Below are positions 1 through 7,998 of a stretch of 64,000 nucleotides of DNA, piece by piece. Source of the stretch: Azotobacter bryophylli (GTDB taxonomy: Bacteria; Pseudomonadota; Gammaproteobacteria; Pseudomonadales; Pseudomonadaceae). The notes under the pieces are model-generated. The model was not told where the DNA came from and ran no database searches. It saw only the letters and a list, made by a program, of their open reading frames with translations. The translations under genes and the position numbers were made by a program. The stretch covers positions 431,969 through 495,968 of the forward strand of contig NZ_JBHRSJ010000012.1 in the NCBI RefSeq assembly GCF_042643485.1, in the 5' to 3' direction. The stretch's first letter is position 1. Every line of letters starts with the position of its first letter.

Positions 1-694
1 CGACAGCCACCGACGACAGGTCGCGCACCGGCAGGTGCTCGCTGGGCAACGGCTCGGGCACAACGGCCGCGCCGGCCTCGGGAAGCGGCAGGCTGAACAA
101 CCCCAGCGGCGAGCGTTCCTTGGCCAGCAGCAGGCGCCGCGCCTGCGGGTCCCACGCCAGCCCCTCGAAGCCCTTGTTGCCGGCTTCGGCGTAGCCCAGG
201 TCGTAGCTGGGCAGATCGGCCAGGTTCAGGCTTTGCGTATCGGGTTCCAGACGGGCCACCGCCAGCCGGTGGCGGCGCTCGTCGACGATCGCCAGACGCC
301 CGTCCCCCAGGTCCTCCACCGCCTCCGGGTTGGCGAAGCCGTCGAGCCGGATGCGCCGCAGGATCGCCCCGTTCGGCGCCAGTTCCACCAGCAGCGGGGT
401 CTTGCCGGTGACGGTGAACAGGGTATTGCTTTGCGGGCTCCAGGTCAGCCCGGACGCCTCGTCCTCCTCCAGCCCCGTCAGGGTGGTTTCCAGCACCAGC
501 CGGTAATCCGGCAGCCAGATGCTGGCGGTGCGCTGCGCCTCGCCGAGCGCTCGCTCGTGCCAGTACAGACGCAACTGGCCGTCCCAGCGCCAGAGATGGC
601 CGACGACCAGGAGCGCGACGACGATCAGCAGCGGGAGGAGGAGACGGAGAGCACGCCGGCGGGGTGCTCGGGCGGCGGAAGAGAGGGCACTCAT
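1..694 (-). CDS. SdiA-regulated / YjiK-like protein, 3' end cut by window edge
   Basis: The open frame runs from an ATG at 694 to the window edge with no stop, so about 231 N-terminal residues are visible and the C-terminus is missing. Residues 10-35 form one hydrophobic segment after an Arg-rich start (signal anchor). The remainder shows a beta-propeller-like pattern (EEDEASGLTW, FANPEAVEDLGDGRLAIVDERR, NKGFEGLAWDP) typical of the SdiA-regulated/YjiK family, whose function is not settled. It lies 72 bases downstream of the FAH-family gene on the same strand and may be the last gene of that operon. The family call rests on pattern memory only. Confidence 0.7.
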   Translation of the reverse strand, partial: MSALSSAARAPRRRALRLLLPLLIVVALLVVGHLWRWDGQLRLYWHERALGEAQRTASIWLPDYRLVLETTLTGLEEDEASGLTWSPQSNTLFTVTGKTPLLVELAPNGAILRRIRLDGFANPEAVEDLGDGRLAIVDERRHRLAVARLEPDTQSLNLADLPSYDLGYAEAGNKGFEGLAWDPQARRLLLAKERSPLGLFSLPLPEAGAAVVPEPLPSEHLPVRDLSSVAV

Positions 695-766
695 ATCACG
701 GGCCACCCGGGAAAGCGGCGGATTCGCCTTGTGGAAGGAAGGATCGACGCGCCGACGAGGCGCTCG

Positions 767-1432
767 TCAGAGCACCTGGCTTTCGAAGCGGGACAGGCCG
801 GTCAGCTCCAGAACCAGCTGGTCGCCCTTGTGCAGGGGACCAACCCCGGCGGGAGTGCCGGTCAGCACCACATCGCCCGGCTGCAGGCTGAAATGGCCGC
901 AGATGTAACGGATCAGCGGCAGGATCGCGGTCAGCATGTCGCGGCTGTTGCCGTCCTGGCGCAGTTCGCCGTTGATGCTCAGGCGGATGCCGATATCGGC
1001 CGGATCGGTCACCGCGTCGCCGGGAACGAAGGGTGCCAGCACGCAGGCGCCGTCGAAGGCCTTGGCGATCTCCCAGGGATGACCCTTGGCCTTGAGCCGG
1101 TCCTGTACTTCGCGCAGGGTCAGGTCGAGGGCCGGGGCGAAGCCGGAAATGGCGTCGCGCGCCTCCTCATCGCTCGGCTGACGCGACAGCGGCTTGCCGA
1201 TCAGCACGGCGATTTCCGCCTCGTGGTGCACCGCGCCGCGGTCCTGGGGAATCGTGAAGCCGCCGTCGAGGGCGACCGCGCTGCTGCCCGGCTTGATGAA
1301 CAGCAACGGCTCGCTGGGCACCGGGTTGTTCAGCTCCTTGGCGTGCTCGGCGTAGTTGCGGCCGACGCAGACCACCTTGCCCAGGGGGTAGTGAATACGA
1401 GTTCCGTCGAGGTAGCGGTGCTGATAGCTCAT
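767..1432 (-). CDS. Fumarylacetoacetate hydrolase (FAH) family protein, acylpyruvase/FAHD1-like
   Basis: A 221-residue single-domain FAH protein, the usual length for YcgM/FAHD1-type enzymes that hydrolyse acylpyruvates or decarboxylate oxaloacetate. Visible family marks are VCVGRNYAEHAKEL near the N-terminus, the metal-binding HHEAEIAVLIG segment (two acidic ligands) followed by the DLTLRE acid, the KAFDGACVL loop, and VVLTGTPAGVGPL near the C-terminus. It follows the D-2-hydroxyglutarate dehydrogenase gene by 78 bases on the same strand, so co-transcription is likely. The precise substrate cannot be read from sequence; a metal-dependent C-C hydrolase or decarboxylase acting on a small keto acid is the safe call. 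Confidence 0.88.
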   Translation of the reverse strand: MSYQHRYLDGTRIHYPLGKVVCVGRNYAEHAKELNNPVPSEPLLFIKPGSSAVALDGGFTIPQDRGAVHHEAEIAVLIGKPLSRQPSDEEARDAISGFAPALDLTLREVQDRLKAKGHPWEIAKAFDGACVLAPFVPGDAVTDPADIGIRLSINGELRQDGNSRDMLTAILPLIRYICGHFSLQPGDVVLTGTPAGVGPLHKGDQLVLELTGLSRFESQVL

Positions 1433-1510
1433 CCTGTTAATCCTTGTGGGGACTGAATCTCACCATGCCGTTCCGGCAGGCGGGCGAGCCGGTCGCCCGC
1501 CGCCGATCCT

Positions 1511-2902
1511 TCAGGCAAAGATCTTGCCAGGGTTCATGATCCCGTTCGGATCGAACACCGCCTTGATCGCCTTCATCACGGCGATCTCCTCCGGCGAGCG
1601 GCTGTAGCCCAGATAGTCGCGCTTGGTCATGCCCACGCCGTGCTCGGCGCTGATCGATCCGTTGTATTTCTGTACGGTTTCGAACACCCATTTGTTGACG
1701 GTCGCACACTTGGCGAAGAACTCTTCCTTGGCCATGGCCTCGGGCTTGAGGATGTTCAGGTGCAGGTTGCCGTCGCCGATGTGGCCGAACCAGATGATCT
1801 CGAAATCCGGGTAATGTTCCCCGACGATGGCGTCGATCTCCTTGAGAAAGGCCGGCACCTTGCTGACCGTGACCGAGATGTCGTTCTTGTACGGGGTCCA
1901 GTGGGAGATGGTCTCGGAGATGTACTCGCGCAGCTTCCACAGGTTGGCGAGCTGCTGCTCGCTCTGGCTCATCACCCCGTCCAGCACCCAGCCCTGCTCG
2001 ACGCAGTGCTCGAAGGTGGCCAGCGCCTGGTCGGCGCGCTCGTCGGTGGTGGCCTCGAACTCCAGCAGCGCGTAGAACGGGCAGTCGGTCTCGAACGGCG
2101 TCGGCACGTCGCCGCGGGCCAGCACCTTGGCCAGAGCCTTGTCGGAGAAGAATTCGAAGGCGGTCAGGTCGAGCTTGTCCTGGAAGGCGTGCAGCACCGG
2201 CATGATGGCGTCCATGTCGGGAACGCCGAGAACCATGGCGGTCAGGTTGGTCGGCGTGCGGTCCAGGCGCATGGTGGCCTCCACCACGAAGCCGAGGGTG
2301 CCTTCGGCGCCGATGAACAGCTGGCGCAGGTCGTAGCCGGTGGCGTTCTTGATCAGGTCCCTGTTCAGCTCGAGCAGGTCGCCCTTGCCGGTGACCACCT
2401 TCAGGCCGGCCACCCAGTTGCGGGTCATGCCGTAGCGGATGACCTTGATCCCGCCGGCATTGGTGCCGATGTTGCCGCCGATCTGGCTGGAGCCGGCGGA
2501 GGCGAAATCGACCGGGTAGTACAGGCCCTTGTCCTTGGCGAACTGCTGCAGGGCGGCGGTGACCACGCCCGGCTGGCAGACCACGGTGCGGTCGACCTCG
2601 TTGAAGTCGAGGATCTGGTTCATGTAGTCGAAGGACACCACCACCTCGCCATGGGCGGCGACGGCGGCGGCGGAGAGTCCGGTACGGCCGCCCGAGGGCA
2701 CCAGCGCCACCTTGCGCTCGTTGGCCCAGCGAACGATGGCCTGAACCTGCTCTATGCTCTTGGGAAAGACGATGGCCAGGGGCGCCGGCTCGAATTGCTT
2801 GGTCCAGTCCTTGCCGTAGGCGTTGAGGGAATCGGCGTCGGTCAGCACCTTGCCGGGCTCCACCAGGGTCTTCAGCTCGTCGATCAGGACAGGATTGGTC
2901 AT
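1511..2902 (-). CDS. D-2-hydroxyglutarate dehydrogenase (FAD-linked oxidase)
   Basis: A 463-residue FAD-linked oxidase of the GlcD/D2HGDH type. The FAD-binding domain shows ALVPSGGRTGLSAAA and SSQIGGNIGTNAGGIKVIRYG (about residues 70-145). The C-terminal domain has WFGHIGDGNLHLN and SISAEHGVGMTKR, with His residues expected to bind metal and substrate. In Pseudomonas this enzyme oxidises D-2-hydroxyglutarate made by SerA back to 2-oxoglutarate, passing electrons to the respiratory chain. serA is divergent about 200 bases away, which supports the name. I chose the ATG at 2902 (start MTNPVLIDELKTL); an in-frame ATG at 2926 would add eight residues. Confidence 0.9.
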   Translation of the reverse strand: MTNPVLIDELKTLVEPGKVLTDADSLNAYGKDWTKQFEPAPLAIVFPKSIEQVQAIVRWANERKVALVPSGGRTGLSAAAVAAHGEVVVSFDYMNQILDFNEVDRTVVCQPGVVTAALQQFAKDKGLYYPVDFASAGSSQIGGNIGTNAGGIKVIRYGMTRNWVAGLKVVTGKGDLLELNRDLIKNATGYDLRQLFIGAEGTLGFVVEATMRLDRTPTNLTAMVLGVPDMDAIMPVLHAFQDKLDLTAFEFFSDKALAKVLARGDVPTPFETDCPFYALLEFEATTDERADQALATFEHCVEQGWVLDGVMSQSEQQLANLWKLREYISETISHWTPYKNDISVTVSKVPAFLKEIDAIVGEHYPDFEIIWFGHIGDGNLHLNILKPEAMAKEEFFAKCATVNKWVFETVQKYNGSISAEHGVGMTKRDYLGYSRSPEEIAVMKAIKAVFDPNGIMNPGKIFA

Positions 2903-3109
2903 CGTGGCAACTCTCAAAGGATTCATGGCCGCCCTGAGTACCCTTCAAGTCCCAGGGATGGCGGTTTGGCAGGCCCCATATGCTAGCATATGCGCCCCGT
3001 TAGTCGTGCCTTCCGCCGATTGCCGGGCCGGCTGCAGCAGCCGTTCCGGGCAGTTTCGACACTGCCCGTCCCCTTGCCACTCACCCCCCAGGACTACAGG
3101 TTTACGCCG

Positions 3110-4342
3110 ATGAGCAAGACGACCTCTCTCGACAAGAGCAAGATCAAGTTCCTTCTTCTCGAAGGTGTCCACCAGAACGCCGTGGACACACTGAAGGCCG
3201 CCGGCTACACCAACATCGAGTACCTGAAGGGCGCGCTGTCCGGCGACGAACTGAAGGAAAAGATCGCCGACGTGCATTTCATCGGCATCCGCTCGCGCAC
3301 CCAGCTGACCGCCGAGGTGTTCGACTGCGCCAAGAAGCTGGTCGCCGTCGGCTGCTTCTGCATCGGCACCAACCAGGTCGATCTGAACGCTGCCCGCGAG
3401 CGCGGCATCGCGGTGTTCAACGCCCCCTATTCCAACACCCGCTCGGTGGCCGAACTGGTGCTGGCCGAGGCCATCCTGCTGCTGCGCGGCATCCCGGAGA
3501 AGAACGCCTCCTGCCACCGCGGCGGCTGGATCAAATCGGCGGCCAACTCCTTCGAGATCCGCGGTAAGAAGCTCGGCATCGTCGGCTACGGCTCCATCGG
3601 CACCCAGCTCTCGGTGCTGGCCGAAGCCATGGGCATGCAGGTGTACTTCTACGACGTGGTGACCAAGCTGCCGCTGGGCAACGCGCAGCAGATCGGCTCG
3701 CTGCACGAGCTGCTGGGCATGTGCGACATCGTCTCCCTGCACGTGCCGGAACTGCCGTCCACCCAGTGGATGATCGGCGAGAAGGAAATCCGCGCCATGA
3801 AGAAGGGCGGCATCCTGATCAACGCCGCCCGCGGCACCGTGGTCGAGCTGGACCACCTGGCCGAGGCGATCAAGGACGAGCACCTGATCGGCGCCGCCAT
3901 CGACGTGTTCCCGGTCGAGCCCAAGTCCAACGACGAGGAGTTCGAGAGCCCGCTGCGCGGCCTGGATCGCGTGATCCTCACCCCGCACATCGGCGGCTCC
4001 ACCGCCGAAGCCCAGGCCAACATCGGCCTGGAAGTGGCCGAGAAACTGGTCAAGTACAGCGACAACGGCACCTCGGTGTCCTCGGTCAACTTCCCCGAAG
4101 TGGCGCTGCCGTCGCACCCGGGCAAGCACCGTCTGCTGCACATCCACCAGAACATCCCGGGCGTGATGAGCGAGATCAACAAGATCTTCGCCGAGAACGG
4201 CATCAACATCGCCGGCCAGTTCCTGCAGACCAACGAGCGGGTCGGCTACGTGGTGATCGACGTGGACAAGGAGTACTCCGACCTGGCGCTGGAGAAGCTG
4301 CAGCACGTCAACGGCACCATCCGCACCCGCGTGCTGTTCTAA
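3110..4342 (+). CDS. serA: D-3-phosphoglycerate dehydrogenase
   Basis: Catalyses the first step of serine biosynthesis, NAD-dependent oxidation of 3-phosphoglycerate; the enzyme can also reduce 2-oxoglutarate to D-2-hydroxyglutarate. The product has 410 residues, equal to E. coli SerA. Substrate-binding segment GIRSRTQLT, Rossmann glycine motif GIVGYGSIGTQ (about residue 160), catalytic Arg in NAARGTVVEL, and the His of LTPHIGGST are all present. A C-terminal ACT domain (HIHQNIPGVMSEINKIFAE onward) senses serine. The start is the ATG before SKTTSLDKSK; the longer in-frame ATG at 2990 would add 40 poorly conserved residues. It is divergent from the D-2-hydroxyglutarate dehydrogenase gene. Confidence 0.97.
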   Translation: MSKTTSLDKSKIKFLLLEGVHQNAVDTLKAAGYTNIEYLKGALSGDELKEKIADVHFIGIRSRTQLTAEVFDCAKKLVAVGCFCIGTNQVDLNAARERGIAVFNAPYSNTRSVAELVLAEAILLLRGIPEKNASCHRGGWIKSAANSFEIRGKKLGIVGYGSIGTQLSVLAEAMGMQVYFYDVVTKLPLGNAQQIGSLHELLGMCDIVSLHVPELPSTQWMIGEKEIRAMKKGGILINAARGTVVELDHLAEAIKDEHLIGAAIDVFPVEPKSNDEEFESPLRGLDRVILTPHIGGSTAEAQANIGLEVAEKLVKYSDNGTSVSSVNFPEVALPSHPGKHRLLHIHQNIPGVMSEINKIFAENGINIAGQFLQTNERVGYVVIDVDKEYSDLALEKLQHVNGTIRTRVLF

Positions 4343-4360
4343 GCTCCGGCAGCGAAGCGA

Positions 4361-4386
4361 AAAGGGAGGCCTCGGCCTCCCTTTTT
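4361..4386 (+). terminator. Rho-independent terminator of serA
   Basis: Perfect inverted repeat AAAGGGAGGCC / GGCCTCCCTTT with a two-base loop, followed by a T-run, 18 bases after the serA stop. The A-run before the stem means it could also act on the minus strand, but the gene on that side points away from it. Confidence 0.9.
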
Positions 4387-4414
4387 CGTTTGCGCGGGAC
4401 GGGTTCGCTCGCCC

Positions 4415-4906
4415 CTACCCCTTCTCCAGATCGGCCAGCGCCGCAGCCGCGGCTTCCAGCTCTTCCTCGCTGAACACCTGCACGCCGTGGCGCCGGAGCA
4501 ATGCCGCGGTGACGCCCTCGCCGGGCACCCGCCGACCGCTGAAGCTGCCGTCGTAGTTCTCGCGGTTGCCGCAGGAAGGGCTGCGCGCCTTGAGCACGGC
4601 GATGCGGATGCCATGATCGCGCACCAGAGCGAGGGCCGCCTCGGCACCGGCGCGGAAGGCGGCGCCGACATCCTCCCCTGCGAGGGTGAGCACGCCGATC
4701 TCGCCGTCCAGCACCCGGTAGCCCTGCCCGCCGGGAATCTCGGCCGGCGGCCGGGGCGTCGGCAGGCCGCCGGCGACTTCCGGACAGACAGGCACCAGAC
4801 GCCCCTCCCGCCGCCATATCTCAAGCCGGTCGAAGGGGCCGTGGCTGCCGCCATCGTAACGGACCCGCTCGCCGAGCAGGCAGCGGCTGACGAGGATCTT
4901 CTGCAT
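4415..4906 (-). CDS. DUF523 family protein
   Basis: A 163-residue cytosolic protein matching the DUF523 pattern: SRCLLGERVRYDG at the N-terminus, VCPEVAGGLPTPRPPAEI in the middle, and VLKARSPSCGNR about residue 105. The conserved Cys residues (SRC, VCPE, PSCG) suggest metal or Fe-S binding, but no biochemical role is established that I can name. It starts at an ATG at 4906 and precedes the 2OG-Fe(II) oxygenase stop by about 80 bases on the same strand, so the two may be co-transcribed. Confidence 0.85.
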   Translation of the reverse strand: MQKILVSRCLLGERVRYDGGSHGPFDRLEIWRREGRLVPVCPEVAGGLPTPRPPAEIPGGQGYRVLDGEIGVLTLAGEDVGAAFRAGAEAALALVRDHGIRIAVLKARSPSCGNRENYDGSFSGRRVPGEGVTAALLRRHGVQVFSEEELEAAAAALADLEKG

Positions 4907-4985
4907 GCAATGCCTCCTGCGGATCGGATGTGGAGGAACGGTTTCGGCTGCCGGCCGAACGACACTGCGGGCGGGCGCGTCCGCC

Positions 4986-5609
4986 CTACCGCGGAGCGCC
5001 GGCGCGGCGACGGAACCAGCCGGTCAGCGACAGGCGCTCGCGGGTCGCCGGCAGCACTTCATGGGGGATGTCCGCGGAGAGGAAACAGGCCAGGCAGCCG
5101 CCCTGGGGCACCACGTCGTGGACCCGGCCGTCCGGCAGGTACAGGCGCAGCTCGCCGCCCTCGTCCGGCTGCCAGGCCTCGTTGAGGTAGAGCACCGCCG
5201 ACACCGTGCGGCTGTCGTCGTCGCGGAAGCGGTCCAGATGGCGCTGGTAGTAGGCCCCCGGCGGATAGAGCGCGAAGTGGCTTTCCAGTTCCTCGAGACC
5301 GAGGAACAGCTCGCGGTTGAGGGCCTGGCGCAGGCTCTCCATCAGCGCCAGATAGGCGTCGCCGGAGGCGCACTGGCCGGGCTCGAGCCAGTCGATGCAG
5401 TCGCCGCGGATGCCTTCCTGCACCTGCTGCTGTTCGCCGCGGCCGATGCCGGCCGGCGTCAGCTCGCCCGTCGCCGACCGCCGGCGGCACTCGCCGGCCA
5501 GTTCGGCGGTCAGAGCCTGCGGCAAGAAGATGCTCTGCTGCGACCAGCCATGGGTCGCCAGATCGTCGGCGATGCGCAGCAGAAGGGGGTGATCGCTGGA
5601 GATATGCAT
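4986..5609 (-). CDS. 2-oxoglutarate/Fe(II)-dependent oxygenase (prolyl 4-hydroxylase-like)
   Basis: A roughly 207-residue oxygenase with the double-stranded beta-helix signature: metal-binding H-x-D in YYQRHLDRF, the strand SAVLYLNEAWQPDEGGELRLY, distal His in ADIPHEVLPA, and the 2-oxoglutarate-binding Arg in RERLSLTGWF. This is the SM-20/P4H-like layout. Related bacterial enzymes hydroxylate protein side chains or small molecules; the substrate here is unknown. The start is uncertain: ATGs at 5609, 5618 and 5645 are in frame without a clear ribosome site, and I used 5609 because the conserved part begins shortly after it. Confidence 0.85.
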   Translation of the reverse strand: MHISSDHPLLLRIADDLATHGWSQQSIFLPQALTAELAGECRRRSATGELTPAGIGRGEQQQVQEGIRGDCIDWLEPGQCASGDAYLALMESLRQALNRELFLGLEELESHFALYPPGAYYQRHLDRFRDDDSRTVSAVLYLNEAWQPDEGGELRLYLPDGRVHDVVPQGGCLACFLSADIPHEVLPATRERLSLTGWFRRRAGAPR

Positions 5610-5730
5610 GGGCGGCATTCTAGCAGCGCCGGGCCGGTCGCTCACGCTCCGGCGGAAATTCCTGTTGCGGATGCCTCGACTTTTGCGCCGTCAGCCATCG
5701 ACAATAGCCCCACGCACGACCGGAGTACTC

Positions 5731-6489
5731 ATGCGCGCCCTTGCCTTCCTCGTCCTCGCCCTGTTCAGCCTGCCCGGCCTCGCCGACGACTACCAGCAGC
5801 TCTACCAGAGCGGCGGCTGGCCGCAGCAGCGCGAACACTTCCACGACGCCCTCTCCGCGGCCCAGCAGCGCTACCGCAGCAAGCTGCCGCCGGCGATCTT
5901 CCAGGCCCTGCTGGACAACAGCAACCGCCGCTTCGCCGCCGAGGCCATGGACAGCCGCGCCCTCGAAGCATTGCGCGCGCAGCTGGCCGCTCCCGGGCCG
6001 GCCCTGACCTTCTTCCAGAGCCCGCTGGGGCGCAAGATCGTCGAAGCCGAGCTGTTCGCCACGCGCAGCGACCAGTTGGCGAAATACGCCAACGGCCTGC
6101 CGCGCATGCCGGCCGACGCTGGCCGCCGCCAGCTGGTCCACCGTCTGGCCCAGGCCATTCCCGCCGCCGCGGCCGGCGCCGAGCTCAGCCTGGCACTGGC
6201 CGGCGTGGCCGCCGACAGCCTCAGCCAGATGCTCCCTGGACTCAGCCTGCTGGGCGGCAGCCAGACCCTCGGCCTGGTCGACGACCAGCGCCAGCGCCTG
6301 AAGCAGCAGATCGAGAAGGACCTCGACAACACCCTGCTCTACGTCTACCGCGACCTGTCCGATGCGGAACTCGGGGAGTTCGTCGCCTTCGCCCAGTCCG
6401 CCGAGGGCCAGGCCTACTACCAGGCCGCCCTGGCAGCCCTGCGTGCCGGCCTGGCGGTCGACGCCGCCAGCACGCCGGCCGGCCTCTGA
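5731..6489 (+). CDS. Secreted DUF2059 domain protein
   Basis: A 252-residue protein with a cleavable signal peptide (MRALAFLVLALFSLPGLADD) and an all-helical remainder. The C-terminal half (LLYVYRDLSDAELGEFVAFAQSAEG) matches DUF2059, a periplasmic domain of unknown function: short helices ending in a Tyr-rich turn and a segment saying that the chain stops near residue 250. The ATG at 5731 is preceded by GGAG, and earlier in-frame ATGs lack one and would bury the signal peptide. It is transcribed away from the oxygenase gene, sharing a 120-base divergent promoter region. Confidence 0.8.
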   Translation: MRALAFLVLALFSLPGLADDYQQLYQSGGWPQQREHFHDALSAAQQRYRSKLPPAIFQALLDNSNRRFAAEAMDSRALEALRAQLAAPGPALTFFQSPLGRKIVEAELFATRSDQLAKYANGLPRMPADAGRRQLVHRLAQAIPAAAAGAELSLALAGVAADSLSQMLPGLSLLGGSQTLGLVDDQRQRLKQQIEKDLDNTLLYVYRDLSDAELGEFVAFAQSAEGQAYYQAALAALRAGLAVDAASTPAGL

Positions 6490-6529
6490 ACCGTCCGCGG
6501 CCAGCGGCGAATAAACGGCAGATCGGCCC

Positions 6530-6570
6530 GCCTTATCCTTTCTTTGGCCGCCCCCCGATTGCCTTATCCT
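6530..6570. repeat. Direct repeat upstream of the ATP-grasp/SerC-like operon
   Basis: The 10-mer GCCTTATCCT occurs at 6530-6539 and again at 6561-6570, start-to-start distance 31 bases, close to three helical turns. It lies in the 249-base non-coding gap before the ATP-grasp gene. It may be a site for a dimeric regulator or a chance match. Confidence 0.45.
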
Positions 6571-6738
6571 GAGCCCGATACCTCCCGGCTAGCCCAAGGT
6601 GATCGGCTGTCGCCATCGCCCGCTCGCAGCAGCGCCTTCGCGACGCCGGAAGACCGGCTCCCGCCCGCCCACGACGGGCCGTCAAGACAGCGCCGGCGCG
6701 GCGTTCCCGCGCCGCCTCACCAGCGAAGCATTCCATCC

Positions 6739-7998
6739 ATGACTATCGACGAATCAGGATTGACCGGCGCCGCCACTCAGCCGCAGCTGCACCAGCCGCT
6801 GGGATTGGCCGTATTGCTGCGGGCCGGGCTGGCGGGCACCGACCTGACCCCGCTGGGCCAGAGCCTGCTCGAACTCACCGAGCGGCACGACGATCCCTGC
6901 GCCCTGCTCGATCTGTCGCTGGTGCTGCAGATCAAGCAGCAGCGGGACGCCGCCCTCGCCGTCCAGGATCTGGCACTGCGGCTGCGCCGCCACTACCGCC
7001 TGAAGGACGCCACGACCGCCCCGCCGCTCAGGCTCCTGGTGCTCAAAGCCCCCGGCGACCTGCAGGCGAACACGCCGATCGAGTGCGTGCTGGAAGGCGC
7101 CGACGACCTGCAGCTGGAGGTCCTTTATCTCACCGGCGAGCCGCTGGCCGACACGCCCCTGCCCGAGCACGACCTGATCTTCGTCGCCCCCAGCGCCTCG
7201 GACGAGAACGCCGGCGTGCTGGCGCAGATGGCCAGCCTCGTGCAGGGCAGCGAACGTCGCGTGCTGAACCGCCCCGAGCGCATCGGTTCGACCCTGCGCG
7301 AGACGGCCTACGCCCTGCTCGGCGAGGCGCCCGGCATCTGCATGGCGCACACCGTGCGCGTACCGCGGGCGCGGCTGCTGGACGCGGCGGCCGGAGCCTT
7401 CGAGCCGTCCAGCCTGGTCAAGGGCGACTACCCGTTCATCGTCCGCCCGGTCGGCAGCCACGCCGGCCAGGGGCTGGTCAGGGTCGCCGACCGCGCCGAA
7501 CTGGCCCGCTATCTGGAGGACCACACCGCCGAGGAGTACTACCTGGCGCCCTTCATCGACTACAGCGACGCCGACGGCCTGTTCCGCAAGTACCGGATCG
7601 TGCTGATCGAGGGCCGGCCCTTCCTCTGCCACATGGGCATCTCCAGCCACTGGATGGTCCACTACCCCTACCCGGAAATGCTCGCCCACCCCGAGCGCCG
7701 GGCCGAGGAGGCGCAGATGATGGCCACCCTCGACGAGGACTTCGCCCGCCGCCACGACCAGGCCCTGCGTGCCATCGCCGAGGCCACCGGCCTCGACTAC
7801 GTCGGCTTCGACTGCGCCGAGACCCGCGACGGGCGCCTGCTGGTGTTCGAGCTGGCCACCGCGCTGGTCATCCACGACATGGACGATCCGCAGACCTTCC
7901 CCTACAAGCGCCCGCAGATGCACCGCGTCTTCGCCGCCTTCCACGCAATGCTGCGCCGGGCGGCGCAGCGCCCCGAGCAAGGGAACGCCCCCGCATGA
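6739..7998 (+). CDS. ATP-grasp domain protein (RimK/glutathione synthetase-like)
   Basis: A 419-residue protein. The first 110 residues are helical and repeat-like (LLELTERHDDPCALLDLSLVLQIKQQRDAALAVQDLAL), resembling a TPR-type scaffold. Residues about 130-220 form a pre-ATP-grasp Rossmann-like part. Residues about 230-410 carry ATP-grasp marks: YPFIVRPVGSHAGQGL (ATP-binding Lys position replaced by Arg), YRIVLIEGRPFLCHM, and GLDYVGFDCAETRDGRLLVFELATA (metal-binding acids). Such enzymes couple a carboxylate to an amine or thiol with ATP. The gene overlaps the SerC-like start by four bases (ATGA), so the two products probably act together. The substrate is unknown. Confidence 0.78.
   Translation: MTIDESGLTGAATQPQLHQPLGLAVLLRAGLAGTDLTPLGQSLLELTERHDDPCALLDLSLVLQIKQQRDAALAVQDLALRLRRHYRLKDATTAPPLRLLVLKAPGDLQANTPIECVLEGADDLQLEVLYLTGEPLADTPLPEHDLIFVAPSASDENAGVLAQMASLVQGSERRVLNRPERIGSTLRETAYALLGEAPGICMAHTVRVPRARLLDAAAGAFEPSSLVKGDYPFIVRPVGSHAGQGLVRVADRAELARYLEDHTAEEYYLAPFIDYSDADGLFRKYRIVLIEGRPFLCHMGISSHWMVHYPYPEMLAHPERRAEEAQMMATLDEDFARRHDQALRAIAEATGLDYVGFDCAETRDGRLLVFELATALVIHDMDDPQTFPYKRPQMHRVFAAFHAMLRRAAQRPEQGNAPA

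Noticed and set aside
35..1456. 473-codon plus-strand open frame at the left end
   Set aside because: It is antisense to the FAH-family gene and the YjiK-like gene, has a low-complexity Gln/Arg-rich product and no family motif; a GC-rich codon shadow.
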